Shown here: piece by piece, positions 22,916 to 34,625 of the stretch | Layout: each line of letters opens with the position of its first letter | Position numbering within the stretch: position 1 is the first letter of the stretch | NCBI RefSeq assembly: GCF_019320115.1 | Contig: NC_089584.1 | Span: 58,462,852-58,526,851 of the forward strand | Reading direction: 5' to 3' | DNA length: 64,000 bases | DNA from: Miscanthus floridulus | Taxonomy: Eukaryota > Streptophyta > Magnoliopsida > Poales > Poaceae | The notes under the pieces: model-generated | What the model was told of the DNA's origin: nothing | Database searches by the model: none | The model's input: only the letters and a program-made list of their open reading frames with translations | Translations under genes and position numbers: made by a program

Positions 22916-23281
22916 GTCTTAGAATTTGTGAAACTTTTATGTTAATGAAGTTTATATGTACAGATGAAATCTCTAGATTAGTATGCATGAGTACTGCATA
23001 ATCGTTGAACTATTACTTTGGTTGAACTATTAATTGAATCAGTTGGTCTTGATTGTGGTCCACGTGTACACCTCTATGTAAGCATAGAGGATCCAAAATA
23101 GGCCTTATTCTATAGGCGGATAGTACCCTGAACCACCGGTGACACAACATTTCATCTTGGCTGGAGTGCGAGGGTTTTCAAGGATGTTTTGGTGCCTTGG
23201 CAGGAGGCAAAAGCGTAGATAAAAGACCTAGGCCGACCTCTTTCACTTAGAGTGTGCAACACTTTGAACCCTAACTGCTCC

Positions 23282-23836
23282 ATGGCTACATCTAGCTCCA
23301 ACTCCTCCTAGTGGTCGACACCATCCTAGGGTGCCATCGCAAGAAGAACACTAGCTTCTAGTGGAGGAGGCTACGATGGGATGGGGCCGCCCATCCCTTG
23401 CTATGCCGAGAACCACCCCTACGCATACCAGTCACCACTTTTGTGTTGCTGCGGCTTGAAGACACCTTAGTGGATTTCATGGAGTGATGGAAACATAGGA
23501 TGTTCGTACCACAGATGCTACAGGGAAAATAATGTAACTCGATTTATTTCATGTTTATTCTGTTTTTGTAATGCAAATGCTGAAATCCCATTGTACTTAT
23601 GGTAATTTTTTTTGTAGCCCGACTTAGATTGCAGGTTCTTTAAGTGGCACGATCCCCTATATGGAGAATTTTTGAGGACTCTGATTTTGGATTTACGTAA
23701 CAAGATTTGGGAGCTGAAGGCGGAGGCCAATGTTACAACAAATGAAGAACATCTATAGGAGGAGGAAGAGATTATGCCACAGATTGAAGAAATGGCTAGG
23801 GTTCCAACGAAGATGATGGAAGATTCATACCTTTGA
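23282..23836 (+). pseudogene. GRF-type zinc-finger protein pseudogene
   Basis: Exon 1 (23282-23533) has two early in-frame TAGs, then GPPIPCYAENHPYAYQSPLL and CCCGLKTP, a stop, WISWSDGN and YHRCYREN. A GT-AG intron fits at 23534-23617 (acceptor TTTGTAG). Exon 2 encodes CRFFKWHDPLYGEFLRTL, then a leucine/lysine-rich helix and a TGA at 23834. The C-x-C-G, WISWS-x-x-N, C and C-x-F-x-x-WHD pattern matches the GRF zinc finger, a nucleic-acid-binding module common in grass repeats. It sits at the right side of CACTA-2. Confidence 0.6.
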
Positions 23837-24454
23837 GAAAGAAATGTGCTTGCTGTTCTTGTTTTACCAATTTTGTACTTACCTTAGTTCTTGGTATGTT
23901 CATTGGCAAGTTGCTTAGTTCACCGTTGTAGATTCAAGTATCAATTTGTGTATCAGACTAAAATCTGTCACTTTTGTACAACTATTGTTAAACTAAATGT
24001 AGGTGATTAACTAGGTGTTTGTTGGCGGTCCTTAAGAACAATATCCGATCGCCAATTAAGATCCAAAACAGGAGAAATAAATAAACTTTCAACACATATG
24101 CTTTTATTATTGATATAGTTCCACTTGTATTGGTGGTTCACTATTTTGTAGACTAATACTTGAATACAAGGGAATTATAGTCAAAATATGCCATCAGACA
24201 AAGCGTAATGCAGATCCTACACAAAAGAACCAAGCAAAGGCCCAAGCAACCACCAAATCTAGGCCGAGCACCGACGTAGATGAAGCCCAGGCCCACCTAG
24301 GAACCGACCACACGAAGGGGTTGTGAGGCAGCCTCACCTGGGTGCCCAGTGGCTGGCTCCTAGGCCCAGCTTCCACCGACGGTTGCATGGCGGCATGCTG
24401 AGGCGGTATAGGGTAGTTTCCTATTTTTTCACACCCAAACCGACTTCAAGCATG

Positions 24455-24462
24455 TATAAAAG
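24455..24462 (+). promoter_or_regulatory. TATA box in the Athila-2 LTR
   Basis: TATAAAAG, followed by CAAGGGTGGAGCTCACC. The equivalent sites in Athila-1 and Athila-3 are mutated. Confidence 0.6.
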
Positions 24463-24484
24463 CAAGGGTGGAGCTCACCTCTCA

Positions 24485-24503
24485 ACACACACACACACAC
24501 ACC
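24485..24503 (+). repeat. CA microsatellite
   Basis: About nine CA units, just downstream of the Athila-2 TATA box. The repeat is absent from the other two copies. Confidence 0.9.
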
Positions 24504-25509
24504 ATTTGAGCCTCTACACCTCCACTTCTCTACTTATACTCTTTTACTTTTTAGTAGTATTTGGAGTAAGGCAAAGCTATCAAGGAGAGCTTGGCTCCTT
24601 GGAAGAAATGATCTTTGGTATGAATAATACAATGAGTTCTTCCAAAGTCTTGCTCTCATTTTATTGTAGTAGTGCATATGAACTAGACTATAGTTCTCAT
24701 GTTACAATCTTGACATATGAACTAGCATATAGTTTGTGTGTTATGATCCTAACATGTGCAACTTTATGCTTAACTATTCATATAACTTGTATGAGTAGAA
24801 GTAGAGCTAAGTCGAGGTGGCGGTTCATCGTTCCTTCAGGTTTGCCCATGTCCTATGCTTGTCGATCCATAGGGTCAGAGTCTTGGGGGATATGGGTAGT
24901 TTCCTTTTACACAAGCATGGTCTCAGGTATGTAGAAGCCTTCAAATATGATGGTGCCCCTCGGTTGAGGGGTAGGCAGCAGGTGATGATAGCCCTATCCG
25001 ACCCTTGTAATTCCCCACGTTCGGGTACTATGTAAGAGTCTTAACATCTCTCACACTTACTAGTAGACTAGTGCTCAGAGATCTCCCCATCTATCTTACA
25101 TTTAGTTCTAACTCTAATCATGTGATTTGTATGATCATTAACTGTTCTTTGCACGGCTATATTAGAACATGCCTGCTTCGCTTAGGAACATTCTTTTATT
25201 CTTTGTTTTCCATTTATCCTTGTGGTTGGCCCAGGTGTATGTCTACTATCCTTGAAATACCATTTTTACCCCTGTCATGAACTTTGGTTCACTATGCAAG
25301 TATGTAATCGTGTTCATATCCATGCTAGACTCTTTACACCTTGCCCTCCTTTAGGAAAATATAAATAATGGTACCCTGAATACTTTTGGGTGAAATGCTA
25401 CAATGATAGATCCATGCGCCTATAGATATTCTTTGTAATCGTTAAGAACTATCATAGTTGGTGTTTCTTGGTAGCATCGCTAAGGTTTACTAAATCTTAG
25501 TGATGGTGC

Positions 25510-25700
25510 TAAGAAATACCAACTGGCGTTTCTAGTGCCACCGCTAGGGATGGATTCTATCTCCAAACTTGGTAGTGACGCTAAGAAATGCCAACAAGCA
25601 TTTCTGGCGCTGTTGCTGGGGTTGGACTTAAAACTCCATATTCGGTGATGTCCCTTAGAAATGCCAACAAGCATTTCTAGCGTCATTGCTAGGGAGGGCC
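25510..25700 (+). repeat. Three tandem LTR-end/primer-site modules in Athila-2
   Basis: Each module holds GCTAAGAAATACCAAC or a close variant (an LTR-end look-alike), an 8-bp spacer and an 18-bp primer-site-like stretch: TAGTGCCACCGCTAGGGA, TGGCGCTGTTGCTGGGGT, TAGCGTCATTGCTAGGGA. LTR-like ends fall at 25524, 25596 and 25669. The primer-site stretches resemble the tRNA-Asp complement known for Athila. Confidence 0.8.
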
Positions 25701-25750
25701 TAGGTTAAAAGAATCTAGTAGGACATGATCATGATCACATGCCTGTAATG

Positions 25751-25913
25751 TGTTGGGGTCACAACCCCGAGGTGTCTCAAGGCACCGATTAATTAGCAGG
25801 CCATACGGCCTACAACACAACAGTTAGTAAGGGCCCAAATGGCTGAGGCCAAGCAAGAACTGAGTAGAGCAGACCAGGCGCCAAAGATGGAGTTAGCCCT
25901 GACCCCTTCCACC
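25751..25913 (+). repeat. Left part of the Tat-2 5' LTR
   Basis: Starts TGTTGGGGTCACAACCCC and runs to the CCACC target duplication at 25909-25913, where LTR-A interrupts it. It continues at 30592. Confidence 0.75.
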
Positions 25914-28900
25914 TGCCTATAGCAGAACCATCCAATTTATAAAAGCATAAGTATAATGGCAGCCCACAAGCGGTCACACTATCATACTTGAGCCTATATA
26001 AACCCTATAGTCTGTCAAGTACCCCGAAGGGTCTCGATTAACCATCAACATACAACCAAGATTGTACATGATTTAATAGACATGTCACATGTTACATCAG
26101 TTCACAAATACAACGTCATACATTAGAGTATGATTAAGAGTTATTACAAACCATGCTCAAATAGAATAGTCATGGAATCAATTAAGTTTGAAAACCCAAA
26201 CCTCACATCATTGTTCCAATACAGTGCCAGTCCTTGATCACAACCACAAAAGCATGATAGAGGGAATTAACGAGAGACGCCTTGCCCAGGGCCCTACTCC
26301 TCGTCCACGGTGAGACAGAAGCAATTCTTACAGTTGCCATGATAGACTATACCATCTGCAACAAGTGGGAAATAAACCCTAAGTATGAGAAGGTACTTAG
26401 CTAGACTTACCCATCATAAACCAAAAAGAAAGTAACTCCAAGGATCATGCAAGGCTTTATAAGTGGAGCTAGCTTGACAACATTTTGCATTAAAAGCTAC
26501 TAATTCAGTTATACATTTATAATTTAGTCATCAAGTTAATTATAACTATTCATCTCTAGATTAGCAACTAACCTATGCCAAACATGTGGTATATCATTTA
26601 GTAGCATACAATAGTAACCGTAGCCAGTGTAAAATTTCCAAGTTCACCATAACCATCATTCCATAATCCAGTTACTACGATGTTGGAGCTAGCCAAGTTT
26701 CTCACTGTCCGAGAGAGACAGCGATTCGAATCGATTTCAACCAGCTAGAAATTTATTCCTAACACAAACCTAGGCAAACCAGATCAATAGTCACCTTTGG
26801 TACAACTTAGGTATACATTTCATGGGTTCGATCAGCGCCGCACAACCAGGGACAACCAGCTACCAGGACGATCAGGACTACCCTGCCCTTAGGCTCACAT
26901 CTAGCTCCCCGCACATCCTTACTACCATCCAGAGTGTGTACTCTAATAGAACGAGGCTCAGCCTAAGTTGAGCTACCCAGCTTCATGGTTGGAACAAGTT
27001 ATCTGGCCAGCTAAGTGAGAGGCATGCGTTCAATCTCAACAGAAGTTTCAACAATGGTACGGTCCTTAATCGGTATAGATGGAATCACATGAGCCAACCT
27101 ATGCATAGACTTTGTCTGACCTCTAATTACATTACCCCATGGTTCTTTTCCACGATAGCAAATATAGCCAACCGTGCTCCGGTATCTATCTATATCTCGC
27201 AGGTGACAAAAAATCACCCGACTTCTATCGGTCTAAGCATGACTAAGCATATATTCGATCCTAGACCTACATAGGGTTAAAGGTATATTTATCTAGATAA
27301 GGTAGTTCTATGCATCAAGTGTTTCTAATTCAACTCTTATAACCTAATGCATCAAACATAAAGACTCGAGTGATATTTTGTAAAACATGGGAGGCTTAAA
27401 ATGCTCCAGGGCTTGTCTTTGAGAAAAGAAGTTGGCCAATGATCTAGGCACTCAAGTAGGTCCTCAAGAGCTTGTTCCTCACCTTCTGGAGCTATGGGCT
27501 GAGGTGCCTCCTGATGTTCCTCTTCTTCTTCGTTGAATTCCAATCGAGTGATCCCCTCGGATGATCCTGTATGCATGAGCATGAAATAAGATATCACGAA
27601 TGCATATATACTGACATGCATGATATGATATGGTGTGATGAAATGCATCCTCATAAGTGTTCTCAACAGCATTGCATTAAGGTGATAACAAGATAAATTT
27701 TATTTTACTGAGTAAGTGTATATCTCTTCTCTAGTAATTAAACAAATTCTCATCTAAGCAATTTTCTAGATTGCAAGACACCAGCCACTTCTTTTGACCA
27801 TAATTGGAGTTATACACATCTAAAGAATATGGTTGTGAACTTTCTAAAATCTTATGAAATTTCCTACAACTTTCTTTTAATCATCTTATGGTGATTTAGT
27901 AGTTACTAGGCCAAACAATTACATCTTTTAGATTTGTCTAGAGAACAAGTATTTCTGATAGCAGACTTCTAATAGCTATAATTCTAAAACCATAATGCCT
28001 ATGACTATGAAACTTTAACACAAGGTAGATAAGTAAGTTATATACAATTTTGTTATTAACAAGTTTCACAGAAAAGATCATTATCATCATGAATCTACCA
28101 CCACAATAAAAACTATACATTCAACCATCTAGTTGAATTATAAAGCAATAATTAACTAGCTGCCTATAACCAATTACTTCTAAGCCTGACTAATAGCACC
28201 AACAGATCATATGCATCATAAGCATCATAGAAAACATCATGGTTATGCCTAACTAATTTATTTATATTCATTTATCATTTTCCTTATATAATAAGATGAT
28301 TTAAAGGATAAATATTTCCATTGCTCACTAAATTCTAATAAAATTAAAGCAGCCTACAAATGACCCTAATAGTCCACTATACAATTTTCATGCTATTTGT
28401 ATAAGTATAGACACCTCTACAAAAATGGCAAGCTACATATGCTTAGTTTAGCAAAAATAGTTTAGCATAGTGAAAAGTGTCAAGCAACAGATTTAATATT
28501 TTTCTTACTTTCCTCCTACAACAAGAATACTTTATAAAATTTGCATGATCATAGGTTATGTATTTTTACCCCATTTAATTTCACTAGAAACTAGTAATTA
28601 ATTAGGATTAAATATGAAGACCATATTTTGAGTATGCCTACTATAGGTTTAGTATTTTTCCTTGCTAGAGCATGTCAACACAAGACCAACAAAATTGAAA
28701 TCATAATTTTATCATCTTCCTAGCTCAAGTTATGCATTTTATAAGATATAACCTAATTTAAAAGCACTTATCCTGCTCAATTTAACTCTCCTAGAAAAAT
28801 ACCCTAAACTGTAGATTTCATATTTTTATCAAATATTAAACTTCAAGGTAAATCCAACAAAATTTGGTTCACCCCATTTGGATACTCCTAGCTCTAGATA

Positions 28901-30586
28901 TGAATTTTTGAAATTTGTATTCAAATCTGTGAAAATAATTCAAAAACCAACTAAACCCTAAATGCTAGGTACAACCGGTCTATACACCCTTAGGCGTAGT
29001 CATTAGGTCCCACAGTCAACTTAGCCCCACTCATTAATGAGGCAGAGCAGAGCGCCGACTTGACCGGCAGCGAACTCACCGACGGTGAGGTCTCCGGCGG
29101 CGCAGTCGGCACTGACGTGTTCCCCGTCTCATTCCACATACAATGACCTAGATGGACGAACCTCTAACGATGGTTATCTATAGTGACAGCGCTCATGGAG
29201 GATGGCAGCGCATCACTATGGTGGGCTCATCTCCGGTGATGGCACGCCTGGGCAAGCACTGATGCGGCTTCAAGGCTACCTAGTGAAGACGTAGGGTTAG
29301 GTTTGGGTGACGGTGGAGCAATGGTGAGGTTTGGCCATGTGCATGCTATCGCGATGGTGAGAGCACGGCGGCGAGCAGCTGCATTCCGATGTTGATATGC
29401 TGGCATTGGCCAATGGCTAGTAGGGTGAGTTAGACGTGACCCTAGGCTAACCCTAACAAGAGAAGCGAGCGAGCGAGATGGCACGGTGGAGCACGACCAT
29501 GGCGAATGCAAGATCGATGGTGCTTCGGCGATGGCTGCGATAATGGTGACATGGCCTGAGGCTATACCTAGGCTTGAAAGGTGGCATTGGTGAGTTGGTG
29601 AGGTGGAGGAGGTGATGGCTTAGCTGTGGGCACAAGTGATTGAGCAATGGCATGGCGGCGGAGGTCAGCAGCGATGGCACGGCGCTCGACTTTGCTCAGG
29701 CACGGTGAGAGCGAGAATGAGGCGAGGCAGAGAGAGTGAGCGTGGGAGAGTGAGCGAGCATGACACGGTGCCCTTTTCTACCCTCTCTGGCCTAACCAGT
29801 GGGTCCATCACCAACGGATGGCCTCCACGTGGTAGACGCGGCCTGGCGCCAATTGGCCACGACGGTGCACGACACTCCCTTCAAATTCGGCCATCAGGCC
29901 GACTGATAGCGTGACTTCACGCACCTGTAACACCTAATCTGTGGTGAATCAGTGCAAACTTTGTTAATAGAATTTGTAGAGCTATGTGAGAACTACAACT
30001 TTGCTTTAAGGAGCATGGTCTAATTCGAGCTGGTTTTCAAACTACAATGCTCCAAAGTAGGCTACTTTGAAACTAAAAACCAGTTCCACACTTGAAAAAT
30101 TTTCTAAGTTACAAACAACATTAAGTTGTAACTTGTGAGCTCTATTTGACTAAGTTAGGCACTGAGTTAGCTCATGACCCTTAAATAAAGTTTGTTGCCC
30201 ATGACAAGAACTACAACTTTTATTCAGGTCACACAGCTAGGCAAGCTCTCTAAGGTATTGTTTAACTTTGGTCAAACTAGCATCATGAAAAGGCATTTCG
30301 AAGTAAACCAACACTTAGATGCAAAATTGGTTCATGTCATGAATACAAAAGTTGTTCCATTTACCATCCTAGATGTATCTAAGGTATTGTTGTGACCTCA
30401 CAACCAACTTTTGCATTGGTCACACATGATCACAAGCATATGCATATATATATAATCAACATCACATGTGATAATATATAAAGAATGAGATGAAACTTCA
30501 TATGCTCATGTTCATGAATGCTTGGATGATGCTTGTTCTCATGAAATGCAAGTGCCAAATGCAATGCTTAACACTAGGGTGTTACA
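25914..30586 (-). mobile_element. Solo LTR-A, 4673 bp, chromovirus (Tekay/Del) type, TSD CCACC
   Basis: On the minus strand it starts TGTAACACCCTAGTGTTAAG at 30586 and ends GGTTCTGCTATAGGCA at 25914. CCACC flanks both sides (25909-25913 and 30587-30591). It shares extensive sequence with LTR-B in the opposite orientation and the same 3' block as LTR-C and the LTR at 60019. No internal coding sequence or primer site is attached, so this is a solo LTR left by LTR-LTR recombination. A GC-rich part lies at 29040-29900. Its open frames are not credible genes. Confidence 0.85.
26379..26400 (-). promoter_or_regulatory. Conserved LTR hairpin in LTR-A
   Basis: Minus strand CTAAGTAC-cttctc-ATACTTAG can form a 7-bp stem, directly after GGGTAAGTCTAG. 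Equivalent hairpins lie in LTR-B, LTR-C and the Tekay-like LTR. Confidence 0.55.
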
Positions 30587-30591
30587 CCACC

Positions 30592-31613
30592 TTAGTCACA
30601 TGGCACTCGCAAGACACGACCTCTCCTTGTCATGACCCTCGGAGGGGATGGGGGGAGGTCGAGTGCAGCTAGGCGCGCTGGATTGGATAAGAGCAAGCAT
30701 GATGCACTGACCCCACAAGGACCGAGGGGATATCAGTCACCTCAGCTCGGTCAGACACCATCCCTATGCCATGCCGCACCGATGAGACAACATCACATCG
30801 TGGTGGCAATAGGTATGATGCCCGCCGTCCAAATATGGATTGAGTGGACACTTGTACGATCCCAGCCACTATGGGATGGGGTACACAACAAAGGGCTCAA
30901 TGAAAAGGCCATCTAGATCAGCAGAGTGCCTCGACCCCAATGATCGGGGTCATAGCCCTTGACCCCGCAAGGCAACAAGCGATCGATGACCTAGGGTAGC
31001 TACCTACTTTGGGTACCACCCCTAGGAACTAGGAGATAATGATGAAGGCCATGACAGATACCATGTTGCATAGGATAGCTAACGAACCAAAATCAAGGCA
31101 ACAGTGCCACCACAGCCTACACAGTAGCACCACATCACATCCTGCCACAACGTGGCCCGAAGACCATGACGATAGCCATGATCGGACGTGCACCAGAAGA
31201 CAGCATAGCTTGCAAGCCAAGTTAGCTATGCCCTCCCTCGGGCTCTCAATCCTTCGATCGAGAGAAACTCCTCTTTGTACAAGCCCTAGCCCTAAACTCT
31301 ATATAAGGACTGCCAGGGCAAGACAACTCACATCCTCTACCATTCCATTCATTCATCATTGTAGTAGGGCTCTGGGAGCTTTCCTTTGGGTAGCCCTTTG
31401 CCTAGCATAGGACCTTCCTCCATTCTTGCACCCCATTGTAAGAACTTTAGAGCATTCAAGCAAAAAACATGCACTCGATTATCTTTGAGACTGGACATAG
31501 GGCTTTGGCCTAAACCATTATAAATCCTCATGTCCATTGGATGCTACCATCGTCTTCCTAGAGCAGTGTGGCAATCGAATAAGTTTACTAGTTTGGTTTA
31601 CAAAACACCGACA
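30592..31613 (+). repeat. Right part of the Tat-2 5' LTR
   Basis: Continues the LTR from 25913 and ends ACACCGACA. A TATA box lies at 31300-31308, and a CT-rich segment with TTGTAAGAACTTT near 31437 follows. Confidence 0.75.
31300..31308 (+). promoter_or_regulatory. TATA box in the Tat-2 LTR
   Basis: TATATAAGG, about 310 bp before the LTR end. Confidence 0.65.
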
Positions 31614-31633
31614 GTTGGCGCTCTAGGTAGGGG
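31614..31633 (+). promoter_or_regulatory. Primer binding site region of Tat-2
   Basis: GTTGGCGCTCTAGGTAGGGG starts directly after the LTR's terminal CA. Its position and the GTTGGCGC start fit the first-strand priming site of a Tat-type element. The matching tRNA is not assigned. Confidence 0.6.
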
Positions 31634-33589
31634 ACAGTCGCACACTCTCATTTGTTGAGAAGGAAATGGTGGCTCCTCGCACTACCAGTGAACTCGCTGG
31701 TGGAATGGCCCACAGCAGCCACATCCGCCACAAAAACTACGAGTTCATTAGCATCAAAGGGCCAGCACCCATGTTCACCCACGGCTATGAGCCCAACCTC
31801 TACCATAAAGACCCAGGACCAATAGTTCGCAGTGGACACACTCTTGAAACTACCCCAGTGGCATCATCCTAGAGTTCACCTACCCAGAGGGGCTAGTACC
31901 CTCGCTCACCACCAGCCATGGCTAGGCCTCCTGTCCAGGAAACCAAAGGTCAATGGCTCGCAACGAACTCATCTTGGGAATGGCCTCAACCGGCCACATC
32001 CTTTTGGGGAACCACGCGGTCAACCATGTCAAAGGGTTGACGCCCGCATCCGCCCTCAGTCATGAATCGGACCTCCATCCCATAGGTGTTGGCAGTCGCT
32101 AACAACAACATTCGACCACCAATTGTTATCCAAAATAGAAGAAATAAATAATCTTTTAACACATATGCTTTACTATTGATACAGTTGCACTTGTATTGGA
32201 GAAAACATGTTTTCCAAGACAAATATTTGAATACAAGTGGAAAATGATCAAAATGCACAAAAGAGAAAGCGTAATGCATATTCTATACCAAGTACCAAGC
32301 AAAGGACCATCCAACCACCTAATCTAGGCTGGGCACCAACGAAGAAGAGGTCTAGGCCTAGCCTAGAACCCATAGGAGCAAGATAGTGGTGAGCGGGGCT
32401 AGCCAGGGTGTGGCCGCACCCTGGGTGCTCCCATACCCTCACCATCACCTCTTGAGCCCATACTCCTCTAGCGGTTGCATGCCGCCATGCATAGGCGGTT
32501 CATGGATGTTTCCAAATTTTCTAGCGCTGAACCGACCATGCTTCACTATATGAGAAGAGGAGGAGCTCACCATTCAACACACCAACATTTAGAGCCTCTA
32601 CCTCACTACTCATCTCTTTTACTCTTTTAGTTTTAGTAGTAGTATTATGAGCAAGGCAAGAGCTACTTGGAGAGCTTGTATCCTTGGAAGAAAAACAACA
32701 CTTGGTATGAATAATGAAGAGTTCTTGCATAGTCATCCTCTCATACTTACAATATAGCAATGCATATGAACTAGACTATAGTTCTCATGTTATAATCATG
32801 ATATATAAACTAGCATATAGTTTGTATGCTATGGTGTTAACATGTAGAATTTTATGATTAATTATTCATATGACCTATATACGTAGAATTAGAGCTAAGT
32901 TGATGTGGTGGTTCATCATGCCTTCGGGTGCGCCCAAGTTCTTTACCTATTGATCCATAGGGTTGGGGACCTAGGGGAATTTGGGTAGTTTCTGTTTACG
33001 CAAGCATGGTGCTTGGGTATGGAGAAATGGGTGAATACATTTCCTACTCCATGGTTGAGGGGTAGGCGACAGGTGGTGATAGCCCTGTCCGTCCCTTGTA
33101 ATCCCCCACATTTGAGTAGGGTGTAGGAGTCTAAATTGTCACACGAGGTTGCTAGCAGACCAGTACTCGGTGGCCTCTCGACCTATCTTACACTTAGTCC
33201 TAGCTCTAATCATGTAGTTTATATGATCATCACCTGTTCTTTGCATGGCTATATTAGAATATGCTGGCTCCACATAGGAATATTCTTTTATTATTTGTTT
33301 TCCTTTTATGCTTGAGGTTGGCTCAGATGTGTGTCCACTATCCTTGATATACTGTTTTTACCCCTGTCATGCACTATGGTTCACTATGCAAGTATGTAAT
33401 CTTGTTCATGCTCATGCTAGACTCTTAATACCTTGCCGTCCTTTGGGAAATATCAATAACGATACCCTGAATACTTTTGGGTGAAATGCTACAACGATAG
33501 ATCCGTGCGCTTGTGGATATTCTCCATAATCATTAAGAACTATCGTAGTTGATGTTTCTTGGGTGTTGCTAAATTAACTCAATCAATGG

Positions 33590-33712
33590 TGTTAAGAAAT
33601 ACCAACAGACATTTCTGGTGCCATTGCCGGTGATGGACTTAAAACCTCCTCACTTGGTGATTGCGCTAAGAAATACCAACAAACATTTCTAGCGCCGTTG
33701 CCAGGTAGGGCA
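33590..33712 (+). repeat. Two LTR-end/primer-site modules in Athila-3
   Basis: LTR-like ends CCAACA at 33607 and 33681 (period 74) are each followed by a spacer and then TGGTGCCATTGCCGGTGA or TAGCGCCGTTGCCAGGTA. These are variants of the tRNA-Asp-complementary Athila primer site. Confidence 0.8.
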
Positions 33713-33829
33713 TATGTTAAAGAATCTAGTAGGACATGATCATGAGCACATGCATGTAATGGTAGCCATAGTTTATGCAGGCTAATTCTGCTTATTTTCT
33801 TCCTGTTGTGGATGAAAATAGGATAGTGT

Positions 33830-34622
33830 ATGAGTGGTTTTGATCTGCCAAACAACTACATCGATAATCCAAAGGCACTCCTAAGGAAGAGTCAGTCTCT
33901 TACCGCTTCTTCTTCTACCACTCCGCTGGTAGTTGAACCAGTCACCCCCGTACCATCTGCTACTACCGCTATGGCCAAGTCACTCCACGACTACTCCACC
34001 CCCACTGTTGCCAACATGCCTGTTGGGCCCGCTATCAACACAGGCACTAGAAACTTCAAGCTGCGCATTGGCCTCATCACGATGGTATAGGTAAACCAAT
34101 TCTATGGTTTGCCGAGCAAGGACGCAAGTGCACACTTGCAACACTTCCTAGAGTTGTGCGACACCATAGTCATAAAAGATGTCACACAAGCTAGCATCAA
34201 GCTCTGTCTATTTCCCTTCTCCCTCATGGGGAAGGCGAAATAGTGGTTCTATAAAGAGAAGGAAACTATCAACATGTGAGACAAATGTTCTGTAGCATTC
34301 CTCATGAAAATTTTCCCAATGGGCAAAACCAATGCCCTAAGGGAAAAAATTTCAAACTTCCAACAATCATCACTCGAATCCATCCCCGAGGCATGGGAAA
34401 GGCTCCAGGATTATATCCAAGCCTACCCACACCACGGAATGGAGAATTGGCTCGTACTTTAGAACTTTTACGAGGGGTTAACACTTATGTCAAAGGTGCA
34501 CATAGATGCCGCTGCTAGAGGAGCGTTCATTTCCCTCACCATCGCTAATGCCATAGCTCTCATTGAGAAGATGGTGGCAAACCAGAGCCTAGGAGAGGAA
34601 CAAAAACAACAAAAAGGCATGC
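33830..34622 (+). pseudogene. gag: Athila-lineage gag, 5' part, interrupted
   Basis: One frame from ATG 33830 carries a Ser/Thr/Pro-rich N-terminus, then NFKLRIGLITMV, NQFYGLPSKDASAHLQHFLE, LFPFSLMGKAK, AWERLQDYIQAYPHHGMENW and NFYEGL. These are the conserved order and residues of Athila capsid. Four in-frame stops (34088, near 34241, 34277 and 34460) each fit a C-to-T or G-to-A change in CAG or TGG. The frame runs into the CACTA terminus, so the nucleocapsid and pol lie, if anywhere, beyond CACTA-3. Confidence 0.85.
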
Positions 34623-34625
34623 ATA

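Larger units (their letters stand above)
21026..24019 (+). mobile_element. CACTA-2: left end and cargo
   Basis: CACTACTACAGATTGACTTA begins at 21026, interrupting the Athila-1 primer-site repeat. It is followed by subterminal words such as ATCACTGACGGG. I find no matching right end; the sequence stops where Athila-2 starts at 24020. Inside are a small acidic ORF, a weak ORF pair and a GRF zinc-finger pseudogene. No transposase is seen. The CACTA call rests on one terminus only. Confidence 0.55.
24020..25750 (+). mobile_element. Athila-2: LTR (24020-25524), primer-site repeats and leader
   Basis: The LTR begins TGTTGGCGGTC and the first LTR-like end (AATACCAACT) is at 25524. A TATA box lies at 24455-24462. 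Three LTR-end plus primer-site modules follow at a period of about 73 bp, then a short leader (AATCTAGTAGGACATGATCA) up to 25750, where Tat-2 begins. Relative to Athila-3, the sequence stops at the same GTAATG word in the leader, so the remainder of Athila-2 should resume after the right end of Tat-2. Confidence 0.85.
25751..32086 (+). mobile_element. Tat-2: Ty3/gypsy element, 5' LTR and leader only
   Basis: Removing LTR-A leaves one LTR of about 1185 bp (25751-25913 plus 30592-31613) ending ACACCGACA. A GTTGGCGCTCTAGGTAGGGG primer-site-like stretch and a ~470-bp leader follow. The primer-site context resembles Tat-type grass elements. The leader has an open frame 31666-31872 (MVAPRTTSELAGGMAHSSH) that could be a gag N-terminus, with no recognisable domain. 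The element stops at 32086, where the Athila-3 LTR begins. Confidence 0.7.
32087..34625 (+). mobile_element. Athila-3: LTR, primer-site repeats, leader and gag
   Basis: The LTR starts TGTTGGCAGTC at 32087, within the Tat-2 leader, and its first end is AATACCAACA at 33607 (1521 bp). Two LTR-end/primer-site modules follow, then a leader and a gag pseudogene that is cut at 34625 by a CACTA terminus. This copy shows what Athila-1 and Athila-2 lack and places the family in the Athila lineage. Confidence 0.88.

Noticed and set aside
24323..24934. 203-residue open frame in Athila-2
   Set aside because: It lies within the LTR, spans the TATA box and microsatellite, and is not conserved in the other two copies.
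29227..29914. Open frames in LTR-A
   Set aside because: Low-complexity, mutually overlapping, and explained by GC-rich LTR sequence.
29928..30586. A short plus-strand LTR with ends TGTAACACC and GGTGTTACA
   Set aside because: The CCACC duplication at 25909 and 30587 and the homology to LTR-B show that 30586 is the start of the longer minus-strand LTR-A. The word at 29928 is internal.
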